From Candidatus Acetothermia bacterium (lineage in GTDB: Bacteria; Bipolaricaulota; Bipolaricaulia; Bipolaricaulales; Bipolaricaulaceae), in contig JANLFW010000004.1 of the NCBI GenBank assembly GCA_024653305.1, forward strand, positions 36,507-100,506: 64,000 nt of DNA. Reading direction: 5' to 3'. Below the pieces are notes generated by a model. That model was given only the letters and a program-made list of their open reading frames with translations. It was not told where the DNA came from and ran no database searches. A program made the translations under genes and the position numbers. How positions within the stretch are numbered: the first letter of the stretch is position 1; each line of letters begins with the position of its first letter. Shown piece after piece: positions 48,313 to 57,513 of this stretch.

Positions 48313-50420
48313 ATGAGCGTAGGCCAGGGGCTTGTGTTGGCCCTTGTTCTCCTGGGGAGCGTTTGGGCTTGGGGTATGGGGAGATGGCCTGGGCGATCCA
48401 GGAGGTCCCCTTTGCCCTGGAGCTAGAGTATGCGGGTGATCCCCTTGTTGCCCTGCGCTTCCCCGGCCGGCCTTTTATGTGGAGGGTTGGCCTGGCCGGC
48501 GCTACCTCACCGGAAAGCCTTTGGTGGTGGAAAGCGGTGGAGAAGTATGCCTCACCTACCGGGTTACTGACGGGCGGGTAGCCCGGGTGGTCCTCCGGAT
48601 GGTGGAGGAAGGGGTGGTCCAGGTCAGGTTTTCTATCGCAGGTAAAGCCCGGTGGGAACGGCTAGGGGTGGTCTTGGAGGTGGGGGCAGAGGAGGGGTTC
48701 TACGGGCTCATGGAGCGGCCGGAGCAGGGGATACTCCACGAGCACTTTCCGCCCCGCCTCTCCGGGCTCAATTTACGGGGCCAGACGGTCTGGCTCTATA
48801 TCCTTCCCACCCACGCCCTCTACGCTCCGTTTTTCGTCTCGTCCCGGGGATGGGGCCTGTACGTGGAGAGCTCATGGCCGGGGATCTTCCGGTTCGGCCG
48901 GGATGCCCTCGGCCGGCTTACCCCAACCCAGGTTACGGTGGGGTACGAAGGGCCGGAGCTTGTGTTTCGGGTGTTGCCTGGCCCCACTCCCCTCGACGTT
49001 GTGGCCCGCTACGCCCGCACCGTGGGAACCGCCGTCCTCCCCCCGCGGTGGGCGTTCGGGCCCTGGCGGTGGCGGGACGAGGCCTGGAACCTCCCCACGT
49101 TCTACGACGGGACCCCTAACCCCACCCCGTCCAACTCGATGGTGGTGGAGGATGTGCTGATGATGGAGGCCCTGGGGATCCCGTGCTCCGTGTACATCCT
49201 GGACCGGCCGTGGGCGGAAGGCCCCTTGGGCTATGGGACCCTCGCGTTCGACCCGGTCCGGTTCCCCAATGCCCCGGCGATGCTGGCCTGGCTGCGGGAA
49301 AAGGGGATCCATCCCGTCCTTTGGGTCGGGCCCTGGGTCACCGACCCCGTGCGGCAGGAGGCCCTCTCCTACGGCTACCACGTGCGGAACGCGATCCCCT
49401 TCCTTCCGGAAGCCTCCTCGACTTCGCGAACCCAGAGGCCGTCTCTTGGTGGCAAGAGAAACTCGTCCCTTTGATCGAGCTGGGGATCGCCGGGTTCAAG
49501 CTGGACCGAGGGGATGAAAAAGTCCCCGATGGCCTCGTTTTCCAGGGACGCTACGCCGACGGCACGGACTACCGGGAGGGACACAACGCGTATCCTCTTT
49601 GGTTTGCCCGCGCGGCCGGGGCCTTCGCCCGGGCCGGGGTGGAGGAGTTCTGGTGCGGGCGGGGTGGGCTGGGAGCTCCCGGTATGCGGTGGCGTGGGGC
49701 GGGGATCCCGCGGCGAGCGTGTGGGGCCTTCGGGAATCCATCATCGCCCTCCAGCGCGCCGCCGTGATCAACTTCCCGATCTGGGGTTCGGACACCGAAG
49801 GATACGTGGGGCGGCCCAGCCGGGAGGTCCTGGCCCGGTGGCTTGGGTTCTCCTGCTTCTCGCCGATCATGGAGGTCGGCCCCACCGCCAACCTCGCCCC
49901 CTGGGCGTGGGCCCCGGATGGGGCCAAAGCTCAGGTGGACGCGCAGGGCTACCACTTTGAACCAAGCTACGACGAGGAGCTCGTGGCCATCTGGATCCTT
50001 TACGCCAGGCTCCATGCGGATCTTGCCGACTACCTCTACGAGCAAGCGAGGGTGGCCCACGAGCGGGGGGCCCCCATCGTGCGGCCCATGGCCCTCGCCT
50101 TCCCCGGCCGTCCCGAGTACGTGGACGGTTGGGATCAGTACCTCCTCGGCCCGGACATCCTGGTGCGGCCGATGTGGGAGCCGGGGGCGACCCAAGTGGC
50201 GGTGCTCATCCCCGAGGGCACCTGGGTGGACGTGTGGACGGGGGCCGTGGTCCGGGGACCAACCACGGCGGTGGTGGCCGTCCCCCTCCACGTGATCCCC
50301 GTGTTCGTCCGGGCAGGGAGCGACCTCTCCCTCGGGGACCTTTGGGCGCGGTGGGAGGAGGCCCAAGCCCGGGCCCGCGCCCGCCCGAACCTGCCAGCCC
50401 TGGCGGGCTCGGTGCGCTAA
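48313..50420 (+). pseudogene. glycoside hydrolase family 31, reading frame broken four times
   Basis: An exported GH31 enzyme (alpha-glucosidase/alpha-xylosidase group). ATG at 48313 encodes a signal peptide (M-S-V-G-Q-G-L-V-L-A-L-V-L-L-G-S-V-W-A). Then four single-base deletions occur: near 48365, in the TTTT run at 48473-48476, near 49400, and in GAGTTCTGG near 49652. The joined frames carry G-F-K-L-D-R-G-D-E, expected to hold the nucleophile, R-A-G-W-A-G-S-S-R-Y, and F-P-I-W-G-S-D-T-E-G-Y with the acid/base region. Adding four bases gives exactly 704 codons. The coherence of all pieces suggests recent decay or assembly errors. Confidence 0.8.
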
Positions 50421-50455
50421 GCTGTGTTCTGCTTACCTCCGAAACGGCCGTGCAC

Positions 50456-50461
50456 TATAAT
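50456..50461 (+). promoter_or_regulatory. -10 element of the ABC transporter operon
   Basis: Perfect TATAAT in the context TGCACTATAATG, 90 bases before the binding-protein ATG. The -35 position holds only TTACCT (50433-50438, 17-base spacer). The leader of about 80 bases has no feature I recognise apart from AAGGAGG at its end. Confidence 0.55.
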
Positions 50462-50550
50462 GGACCCAAGTTCAGGGGAAGGGGGTGGAAGCCGACTGCA
50501 ATGAGGTAAGCAAGATTTCAATCCGGGAGACGATTGCTAAGGAGGGTGTG

Positions 50551-52113
50551 ATGCGGCGATGGTGGGCAGTGTTAGCAGTGGTGTTGGCAGTAGGCTTGGT
50601 AAGCCAGGCTCAAGTATTGAGGATCGCATTCGACGCGGCCGACCTCAAGACCCTGGATCCCCACTACGCGGCGGCGACGATGGACCGGGCGGTGGTGGAC
50701 ATGTTGTTCAACGGTCTCGTCCGCTACAAGCCCGGGGACATCACCGCGTTCGAGCCGGACCTGGCCGAGTCGTGGGAGGTCTCCACCGACGGGCTCACCT
50801 GGACGTTCCACCTCCGGCCGAAGGTGCAGGTCCATCCGTTCCCGGGGGCCCCGGAGGGGTATGAGCTCACGAGCGAGGACGTGGTGTTCTCCCTCCAGAA
50901 GGCCGCGGATAAAGACCGCTCGGCCTACGCCGGGGAATACGTGGGGATGAGGTTCGAGGCGGTGGACCCGTACACGGTGCGGATCATCCTGGACAAGGCC
51001 CTCTCCCCGTCGTTGTTCCTCCCCAAGGTGGCGGATTACGCCGGTGGGTTCATCGTCCCAAAGGGGCCGTACGAGGCCCTTGGGCCCCGGTTCGCCACCA
51101 ACCCGGTGGGCACAGGGCCGTTCCAGTTCGCTGAGTACGTGCCCACCCAGAAGGTGCGGCTTGTTCGGAACGACCGGTACTTCCGGGGGGCTCCCCTCCT
51201 CGCGGGGGTGGAGGTATGGTACATGCCCGATGTGACCGCGCGCCTGAGCGCCCTCGTCACCGGGGAGGTCCACGTGATCGAGGGGGTGCGGGAGCAGGCG
51301 TGGGTGGAGGCGGTGAAGCGCATGCCGGGGGCGGTGGTGGACGTGTTCGGCCCCGGGGAGACCGAGGTCCTCCACCTCAACATGTCCAAGGACCCCATCA
51401 CGAACCTCCAGGTGCGCCAGGCCATCGCCTACGCCATCAGCCGGGAGGAAGTGATCACCGCCATCGGGCCCGATGTGGCTGAGCCGCTGTGCGCCGCGGT
51501 CCCGCCCTACCTCGCCGGCGGCCTCACCTGCGCCGAGGCCGCGGAAAAGGGGCTCCTCTATGAGGCCAACCTGGAGCTGGCCCGCAACCTCCTCGCCGCG
51601 GCCGGCTACCCCAACGGGTTTGCGATCAGCGCCTACATCACCGAGCGCGCTTCCTACCGAAAGCCGTTCGAGAACGTGCAGGCCCAGCTCGCCCGGGTTG
51701 GGATCCGCCTGAACATCACGGTGGTGGACCACTCCTCCTTCCACACCCTGATCCGCCAGGACGTGAACCCACTCGTCCACTACGAGGCGTGGCGACCGAG
51801 CGCCGATGCGTTCCTGACCCGGTTCTACCACTCGGCCTCGACCGTGGTCACCGGGGCCAAGCCGGACACAAACTTCTCCCATGTGACCTCCGTCGACGGG
51901 CTGATCGAGGCCGCCCGCTACGAGCTCGACCCGGCCCGCCAGGCCGAGCTGTGGAAGGAAGCCCAGGTGAAGCTTCTCGAGGAGCTTGCCTCCTATCCGC
52001 TCTACGTCCTCAAGTTCGTGTTCGCCCGGTCGGAGAAGGTGGACTACGGGTACGTGCTGCGGTCCTCGCTCGCCCTGTATCCTCAAGTCACCGAACTAAC
52101 CCGAATTAAGTGA
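50551..52113 (+). CDS. ABC transporter substrate-binding protein, peptide/oligosaccharide type
   Basis: A 520-residue exported cluster C (DppA/OppA, SBP_bac_5) binding protein. The signal peptide is M-R-R-W-W-A-V-L-A-V-V-L-A-V-G-L-V-S-Q-A, without a lipobox Cys. T-L-D-P-H-Y-A-A-A and F-N-G-L-V-R-Y begin the mature fold, and F-E-P-D-L-A-E-S-W-E is typical. ATG at 50551 follows AAGGAGG (50539-50545). Ligands may be peptides or, as in Thermotoga relatives, oligosaccharides; the GH31 remnant just upstream favours sugars, but this is inference. Confidence 0.92.
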   Translation: MRRWWAVLAVVLAVGLVSQAQVLRIAFDAADLKTLDPHYAAATMDRAVVDMLFNGLVRYKPGDITAFEPDLAESWEVSTDGLTWTFHLRPKVQVHPFPGAPEGYELTSEDVVFSLQKAADKDRSAYAGEYVGMRFEAVDPYTVRIILDKALSPSLFLPKVADYAGGFIVPKGPYEALGPRFATNPVGTGPFQFAEYVPTQKVRLVRNDRYFRGAPLLAGVEVWYMPDVTARLSALVTGEVHVIEGVREQAWVEAVKRMPGAVVDVFGPGETEVLHLNMSKDPITNLQVRQAIAYAISREEVITAIGPDVAEPLCAAVPPYLAGGLTCAEAAEKGLLYEANLELARNLLAAAGYPNGFAISAYITERASYRKPFENVQAQLARVGIRLNITVVDHSSFHTLIRQDVNPLVHYEAWRPSADAFLTRFYHSASTVVTGAKPDTNFSHVTSVDGLIEAARYELDPARQAELWKEAQVKLLEELASYPLYVLKFVFARSEKVDYGYVLRSSLALYPQVTELTRIK

Positions 52114-52121
52114 ATCCGGTT

Positions 52122-52153
52122 GGGGGCGGGCCGAATCCGCCCGCCCCCTTCTT
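52122..52153 (+). terminator. hairpin between binding protein and permease genes
   Basis: GGGGGCGGGC (52122-52131) pairs with GCCCGCCCCC (52139-52148) around CGAATCC and is followed by TTCTTGA. A 10-bp GC stem with a weak T-tail would partly terminate transcription or protect the 3' end, giving more binding protein than permease. Confidence 0.68.
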
Positions 52154-52165
52154 GATCCCGGACCA

Positions 52166-53107
52166 ATGGTGCGGTACACGGTGCGACGGCTGTTGGTGGC
52201 GTTCCCTACGCTCCTTGCCGTGTACACCCTGGTGTTTCTGTTCGTGCGGGTGGCACCGGGGGACCCAGCGGTAGCGGCCCTGGGCGACTATGCCTCGGCA
52301 GAGGCAGTGCAGGCCCTACGCGAACGGATGGGGCTCACCGCCCCGTTGTGGATCCAGTACGGCCGGACCCTGGCGGGGTACCTAAGGGGAGACCTCGGAC
52401 GGTCCCTCATCACCGGCATCCCCGTTGGGCAGCAGGTCGCCACCGCCCTCCCCCACACCTTGGAGCTCACGTTCGCTGGGATCGTCATCGGGGCCATCCT
52501 TGGGATTCCCACCGGCATCCTCACTGCCGTGCGCCGCAACCGCCTCCCCGACTACGTGGGCCGCACCCTCGCCCTGGTGGGCCTGTCCATCCCCGCCTTC
52601 TACCTCGGGATCCTCCTCATCCTCGGGTTCGCCGTGCAGCTACGGTGGTTCCCGGTGATGGGGTCGGGCCCGTTCTCTGACGCGCGCGCGAACTTGCGGC
52701 ACCTCGCGCTCCCAGCCCTCACCTTGGGGATCATCATGACCTCGTTCGTGACGCGCATGACCCGGTCCTCACTCCTCACCGTGCTTCGGGAGGACTACGT
52801 GCGCACCGGGCGGGCCAAGGGCCTGCGGGAGCGGACCGTGGTGTACCTCCACGCCCTGCGCAACGCCCTGATCCCGGTGGTGTCGGTGCTGGGGATCCAG
52901 GCGGCGGTGCTCATCGGGGACTCGGTGATGACGGAGATCGTGTTCTCCCGGCCGGGCCTGGGCCGCCTCATGGTCCAGGCCATGATGCAGCGGGACTACA
53001 TCGCCCTCCAAGGGTTGATCGTCATCTATGGGGCACTTGTGGTCCTTGTTAACCTCGTCACCGACCTTTCCTACGGGCTCATCGACCCCCGGATCCGCTA
53101 TGAGTAG
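52166..53107 (+). CDS. ABC transporter permease, DppB type
   Basis: A 313-residue inner-membrane permease with six helices. The first helix L-L-V-A-F-P-T-L-L-A-V-Y-T is followed by the DppB/OppB-type early motif G-D-P-A-V-A. The EAA loop that contacts the ATPase is R-T-G-R-A-K-G-L-R-E-R-T-V near residue 215. It follows the binding protein gene by 52 bases containing the hairpin, and overlaps the next permease by eight bases. Confidence 0.93.
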   Translation: MVRYTVRRLLVAFPTLLAVYTLVFLFVRVAPGDPAVAALGDYASAEAVQALRERMGLTAPLWIQYGRTLAGYLRGDLGRSLITGIPVGQQVATALPHTLELTFAGIVIGAILGIPTGILTAVRRNRLPDYVGRTLALVGLSIPAFYLGILLILGFAVQLRWFPVMGSGPFSDARANLRHLALPALTLGIIMTSFVTRMTRSSLLTVLREDYVRTGRAKGLRERTVVYLHALRNALIPVVSVLGIQAAVLIGDSVMTEIVFSRPGLGRLMVQAMMQRDYIALQGLIVIYGALVVLVNLVTDLSYGLIDPRIRYE

Positions 53108-53942
53108 GTGGATGCGCAGCCGACGGGTGCGGGCGTTCCTGCGGAACAGGACCGCCGTAGCCGGGGCGGTCCTCGCCGCAGCCGTGACCCTGGGTGCCTT
53201 GGTCGCCCCGGCAGTGGCCCCCCATGACCCCCTCATCCAGGACGTGTACCACATGCTCGCCCCCCCGGGCGGACCCTACCCCCTCGGGACCGACGATCTC
53301 GGGCGCGATGTGCTGTCGCGCATCTTGTACGGGGCCCGGGTGTCCATCACGGTCGGCGTGTTCTCCGTTCTCATTGGAACAGGAATAGGGACGTTCGTTG
53401 GCTTGGTGGCTGGCTATTTCGGAGGGCCGCTGGAGCTCGGGGTGATGCGGGTGGTGGACATCCTCATGTCCTTTCCGGTCCTGGTGATGGGGCTCATGTT
53501 CATGGCCATCCTCGGCACGGGGATGGACAAGCTCATCGTCGCGATCGGGCTCGTGCTCACCCCCCAAATCGCCCGACTCGCTCACGGGGCGGTGGTGGCC
53601 CTACGGGAGATGGAGTACATCACGGCAGCCCGGGCCGCGGGGGCGGGGCCGTGGCGCATCCTACGACGGCATGTGCTCCCCAACGTAGCCGGAGAGATCC
53701 TGGTCATGGCCACCCTGTGGATGGCCACGGCCATCCGGGTGGAGGCGAACCTGTCGTTCATCGGGCTTGGGGTGTCCCCACCCACGCCCACTTGGGGGAA
53801 CATGATCCGGGAAGGGGTGCGGTGGCTGGTGGTGACCCCATGGCTTTCGGTGTTTCCAGGCCTAGCCATCGTCATCGCCGTGCTTGGGTTCAACATGGTG
53901 GGGGACGGCCTGCGGGATGCGATGGACCCGAAACTCCTCTGA
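53100..53942 (+). CDS. ABC transporter permease, DppC type
   Basis: A 280-residue permease partner. It has L-G-T-D-D-L-G-R-D-V-L-S-R (diagnostic for DppC/OppC) near residue 65 and the EAA loop T-A-A-R-A-A-G-A-G near residue 183. ATG at 53100 overlaps the dppB-type stop. No ATPase genes follow: its stop abuts the stop of the convergent mnhD with no gap, so the ATPases must be encoded elsewhere. Confidence 0.93.
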   Translation: MSRWMRSRRVRAFLRNRTAVAGAVLAAAVTLGALVAPAVAPHDPLIQDVYHMLAPPGGPYPLGTDDLGRDVLSRILYGARVSITVGVFSVLIGTGIGTFVGLVAGYFGGPLELGVMRVVDILMSFPVLVMGLMFMAILGTGMDKLIVAIGLVLTPQIARLAHGAVVALREMEYITAARAAGAGPWRILRRHVLPNVAGEILVMATLWMATAIRVEANLSFIGLGVSPPTPTWGNMIREGVRWLVVTPWLSVFPGLAIVIAVLGFNMVGDGLRDAMDPKLL

Positions 53943-55400
53943 TCAGGCGAGGAGGATTCCCAGGGCGATGCCCACCGCCCCGAGCAGGGCGGCCACCGCG
54001 GCCCGGTCCAGGGTGAACCGGGGAAGACGAGGGTGGAACCGCCGCACCGCAAGGTACAGGCCGTAGCCGGCCCCGGCCCCGAGGAACGCCTCGCCCCACG
54101 CTCCCGGGGTCATGAGCCCCGAAAACTCCGCCAGCCCCCATAGCCCAAACCCCACCACCGCTCCCATGAGAAGGCCCATGCCCCCGAACCCACCCCGGCG
54201 GCCGGCCGGGCGGAGGAGGGGGAGGAGCTTGGAGAAGGAGGCGGCGGTGCCCACCCCGAGGGCGAAAAGAACCCATTTGGCTACGGGAGGGGCCCCGATC
54301 GCCAGCGCCCCTTTGGCCGCAAACCCCGCCAGGGGCGGAAGAGCGGCGATGGCCCACGTCCCCACCCCCAGGGCCAAGGCTGAAGGGAGGGGGAGGCGAC
54401 CGGCCAGGGCGGGGATGGACCGAACGCCCGTCCCTTCGATTCCCGTGCCGGCGGCGAGGAACAAAAGCCCCTTGAACAGGCCATGGGCCACGGCATACAG
54501 GATCGCCCCAAACTGGGCCGGCCCGCCCAGCCCAAGGCCGATCAGGACATACCCAAGCTGGGACACGGTGGAGAAGGCAAGGAAAACCTTCAAATCCGGC
54601 TCCCAGATGGCATAAGTGAGGCCGCCGAACCCGGTGAGGAGCCCGAGGGCGATGAGCATCGGCCCCACCGGAAACGCTTCCGCGAGCCGGGCCAGGGCCA
54701 CGGCCCCCATATTCACCACCACCCCCGAGAGAACCGCGGACACCCCGGTCGGGGCGTAGCCGTGGGCGGGCGGGAGCCAAAGCCCGAACAGGAACAGGCC
54801 CCCCTTGACCGCCGCCCCGGCCAAAGGCAGCCCCACCCCTACCGCGAGCGCAGGATCGGAAAGATCAAGGGACATGGCGGCGATTTCACTTATCGAGAGC
54901 GTCCCGAGCTTCCCGTACACGAGCCCAAGCCCAAATAGATACAAGGTCATCCCCACCGTGGCCAAAATGAGGTACTGCAAGCTCGCCCACACCGCCCTGA
55001 CCTTGCCCTCGTACCCGGTGAGGAGGAAGGAAAGGAGGGAGGCCAGCTCCAGCGCCACGTACAGGTTGAACAGGTCCCGGGAGAGCACCGCGGCCAAGCA
55101 CGTCCCCATGAGGAGGGCGAGAAGGGGGTGGAACGCCCCGGTCCGGTGCCGTTCGTGCCACAGGACCACGGTGTGGACAACCAGGATGAGGGCCCAGAAC
55201 GCCAGGGCCAGGGTATCCCCGGCCACCGGGATCCCCCACGGAACGCCGCCCACCACCCCTTCCGGGAACCCCGGGGCCCAGGCGGCCAGGGCGGCGAGCC
55301 CGGCCAGGATGGCCAGGGCCGCGCACAGGCGGGCCTTCCCGAGGAGGCCCACCACCCCCAAGGCCAGGTATGCCAAAACCCCCACCAGGGCAGCGTTCAT
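53943..55400 (-). CDS. mnhD: Mrp antiporter subunit D (ND5/NuoN-like)
   Basis: A 485-residue proton-translocating membrane subunit of a Mrp/Mnh cation/proton antiporter. About 14 helices are expected, with the conserved lysine and histidine elements of the family, for example K-G-G-L-F-L-F-G-L-W-L-P-P-A-H and S-T-V-S-Q-L-G-Y-V. It is the only NuoN/ND5-like subunit in the operon; a full MnhA is missing. It is last in mnhE-F-G-A'-B-C-D and overlaps mnhC by four bases. Confidence 0.92.
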   Translation of the reverse strand: MNAALVGVLAYLALGVVGLLGKARLCAALAILAGLAALAAWAPGFPEGVVGGVPWGIPVAGDTLALAFWALILVVHTVVLWHERHRTGAFHPLLALLMGTCLAAVLSRDLFNLYVALELASLLSFLLTGYEGKVRAVWASLQYLILATVGMTLYLFGLGLVYGKLGTLSISEIAAMSLDLSDPALAVGVGLPLAGAAVKGGLFLFGLWLPPAHGYAPTGVSAVLSGVVVNMGAVALARLAEAFPVGPMLIALGLLTGFGGLTYAIWEPDLKVFLAFSTVSQLGYVLIGLGLGGPAQFGAILYAVAHGLFKGLLFLAAGTGIEGTGVRSIPALAGRLPLPSALALGVGTWAIAALPPLAGFAAKGALAIGAPPVAKWVLFALGVGTAASFSKLLPLLRPAGRRGGFGGMGLLMGAVVGFGLWGLAEFSGLMTPGAWGEAFLGAGAGYGLYLAVRRFHPRLPRFTLDRAAVAALLGAVGIALGILLA

Positions 55401-55744
55401 GGCTCCTCCGGTTCCCGGTCCAGCTTGTGGACGTCCTGGGTGTGGCGGTGCTCGGTGAGGAAGATCACGTACACCAGGGCCAGGGCGAGGGTGGCGAAGT
55501 GGATGACGATCGCGGTGAGGACCAGGGCCTGGGGGAGGGGATCGGCGGCCGGCCCTGAGCCGAGGCCCGCGATGGGCGGCCGGGCCCCCGGCCGATGGCT
55601 CAGGGCCACCAGGAACAGGATCGCCCCGCCCGCAGCCACGTTGAGGCCGAGGAGCTTCCAGATCACGTTGCGGCGCCGCACGAGCGTCCACAGGCCCAGT
55701 CCGGCCAAGGCGATCCCGAGCGCCGCAGCAGCGATGCCCTCCAC
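55397..55744 (-). CDS. mnhC: Mrp antiporter subunit C (NuoK-like)
   Basis: A 115-residue three-helix membrane protein homologous to NuoK. A-L-V-L-T-A-I-V-I-H-F-A-T-L-A-L-A-L contains the typical third helix; the family's conserved Glu in this segment is replaced by Ile-Val-Ile-His-Phe here, as also happens in Mrp C proteins. It overlaps mnhD by four bases and lies one base after mnhB. Confidence 0.9.
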   Translation of the reverse strand: MEGIAAAALGIALAGLGLWTLVRRRNVIWKLLGLNVAAGGAILFLVALSHRPGARPPIAGLGSGPAADPLPQALVLTAIVIHFATLALALVYVIFLTEHRHTQDVHKLDREPEEP

Positions 55745-55745
55745 T

Positions 55746-56417
55746 TTACACCTCCCCCCGCGTGCTCGCGAAGTGGTGGAGCACCACCCATGCCCCGATC
55801 GCCACCTCCAGGCCGATCAGGACGTTGGCGCCCACCAGGAGCCAACTTCCCCGCCAGCTCAGGACCAGGATGAGCCCGCCCAGGGCAAGGAGGGCGGCGA
55901 TGGCCCCGTACTCCACCCGCTCCAGCGACGGTTCGTGCAGCTCCTGGCTCAAGCGGTCCACGCCCTTGGCCAGGGCGAGGAGGAGGAGCCCCGAGCCGAG
56001 GATGGCCCCGGCCGGAAATCCTCCCCCCGGGCCGAGGTGGCCGCTTCCCGCGATGTAGACGCTCAGGACCACGATCGGCCCGAGCAGGATGTCCGCGGCC
56101 CGGGTGAGGAGAGGCGTCTCCGCCACCGGGGGAAGGGCCCGCCCCAGAAGAGACCGCTCGCCCTCGGCGAGCGGCGTCCCTCTCAGGGGCCGCAGCCCCA
56201 TCCGCACCCCGACCAGGGCCATCGCGTACACCAAGACCTCGAGCAGGGTGTCCCACAGACGGGCGCCGAGCACGATCGCCGCCACCGCGTTCCGCGCCCC
56301 GAAGGCCGCGGCCGCCTCCTCCCAACGGGGCACAGGGGGCCGGGGAAACAGCCCCCACGTCCCCAGGGCGAGGAGGCCGACCAACGCCACCACGGCCGCC
56401 CCAGCGAGCCACCTCAT
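55746..56417 (-). CDS. mnhB: Mrp antiporter subunit B with MnhA-type tail segment
   Basis: A 223-residue membrane protein. Residues about 40-75 (N-A-V-A-A-I-V-L-G-A-R-L-W-D-T-L-L-E) match the last part of MnhA (MbhE-like), and residues 100-215 (S-V-Y-I-A-G-S-G-H-L-G-P-G-G-G-F-P-A-G) match MnhB. MnhA and MnhB pieces are often split or fused this way in anaerobes and archaea. It overlaps the A'-SBP gene by four bases. Confidence 0.88.
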   Translation of the reverse strand: MRWLAGAAVVALVGLLALGTWGLFPRPPVPRWEEAAAAFGARNAVAAIVLGARLWDTLLEVLVYAMALVGVRMGLRPLRGTPLAEGERSLLGRALPPVAETPLLTRAADILLGPIVVLSVYIAGSGHLGPGGGFPAGAILGSGLLLLALAKGVDRLSQELHEPSLERVEYGAIAALLALGGLILVLSWRGSWLLVGANVLIGLEVAIGAWVVLHHFASTRGEV

Positions 56418-57226
56418 CCCAGGTACCTTTCCCGAAGGCGCTCAAGCTCCCCGCTCGCCTCGAGTTCGCCCAAGAACACCTCTAACGCCTGATGGACTTC
56501 CTCTTCCCCAGGGGCCACGGCGAACCGGAACGCGAGGTCCTCCAGGGCGGCCGTTTCCGCCTCGCCGACCCGATCGCGCAACTGCCATTCCCACAGGCGC
56601 AGGAGGTCCACCACCGCCTCGCCGAGATCGCCTCGGCTCAATGCGGAGGCCAGCTCCTGGGGGTCCTCGTAGGTGGGCCCGCCAGGAGGGAGGTGGTCCT
56701 GGCCGCGGTCGCCGGCCACCGCCCCGCACGGGCCGGGGCCGGTGCGGACGGCGATCATCCGGGTGGGCACGAGGGGCCGGGAGAGGAGCACCCTCTCCCC
56801 TTCCCGGGGAAGGAATCCGCCCGCGGCGAGATCGGCCTCACCTGCGGCGAGGAGCCGAGGGACGTCCGTCCGGGCCACCCACAGGACCTCGATGTCCCGA
56901 TGGAGCCACCGTCCGAACCGCTCCAGGATCTCCCACTCCAGCCCGGCCACCGCGTCCCCTTCCTGGTACAGGAGGGGGCAGACCTCGGTGGCCGCCACCA
57001 CGAGACGCCCGGTCCGGCGCAGGGCAAGAAGGTAGATGAACGTGACCAGGGCAAACCCCACCGCGGCCTCGGTGAGGGCCACGTCCGGGGCCGCCAAAAA
57101 CAGGTACACCCCGGCCAGGGCCAGGGAGTGCGCCCCGACCCCGATCACCCCCCACAGGAGGCGCCGCCGGGTGAGTGCGAACACAGCGAGCGCCAGAGTC
57201 AGCGCGCACAGGAGCATCGTGGCCAT
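56414..57226 (-). CDS. MnhA C-terminal (DUF4040/MbhD) domain fused to a solute-binding protein family 3 domain
   Basis: A 270-residue fusion. Residues 1-75 form three helices of the MbhD/DUF4040 part of MnhA, including A-P-D-V-A-L-T-E-A-A-V-G-F-A-L-V. From about residue 78 to the end the sequence has the order of a SBP_bac_3 domain: L-V-V-A-A-T-E, V-A-G-L-E-W-E-I-L-E-R-F-G, a G-E-A-D-L-A-A-G-G segment, and a closing helix E-V-F-L-G-E-L-E-A-S-G-E-L-E. Arginines after helices 1 and 3 suggest the C-terminal domain faces the cytoplasm. ATG at 57226 starts two bases before the mnhG end. The fusion is unusual and may make the antiporter respond to a ligand. Confidence 0.82.
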   Translation of the reverse strand: MATMLLCALTLALAVFALTRRRLLWGVIGVGAHSLALAGVYLFLAAPDVALTEAAVGFALVTFIYLLALRRTGRLVVAATEVCPLLYQEGDAVAGLEWEILERFGRWLHRDIEVLWVARTDVPRLLAAGEADLAAGGFLPREGERVLLSRPLVPTRMIAVRTGPGPCGAVAGDRGQDHLPPGGPTYEDPQELASALSRGDLGEAVVDLLRLWEWQLRDRVGEAETAALEDLAFRFAVAPGEEEVHQALEVFLGELEASGELERLRERYLG

Positions 57227-57228
57227 GC

Positions 57229-57513
57229 TCACCGATCCTTGGGACGATGGCCGCGCACGAACGCGCCCTTGGCGATGGCGTGGGTGGCAAGCGGTCCGGA
57301 AAAGAGGAGGCACAGGATCAGGAGCACCATGATCCCGCTCCCGGGCCCCCATCCCGCGCGGAGGATGAGCCCCACCAAGAACAGCGTTGCCCCCCCGGTG
57401 TCGGCCACCCCGGCCGCCTGGAGCCGATCGTAAGGATCGCGGAACCGGATCATGCCCAGGCCCCCGAGGAGGAGCGGGGCCACCCCCAGCCCCAGGAGCA
57501 CGTCCCCGATCAT
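57229..57513 (-). CDS. mnhG: Mrp antiporter subunit G
   Basis: A 94-residue three-helix protein of the MnhG/PhaG family, with G-M-I-R-F-R-D-P-Y-D-R-L-Q-A-A-G, the diagnostic motif, after the first helix, and P-L-A-T-H-A-I-A-K-G-A near the end. ATG at 57513 overlaps mnhF by four bases. Confidence 0.93.
   Translation of the reverse strand: MIGDVLLGLGVAPLLLGGLGMIRFRDPYDRLQAAGVADTGGATLFLVGLILRAGWGPGSGIMVLLILCLLFSGPLATHAIAKGAFVRGHRPKDR

Noticed and set aside
48313..50420. Programmed frameshifting in the GH31 gene
   Set aside because: Four separate -1 losses with no common slippery heptamer or stop-codon context make programmed recoding implausible.
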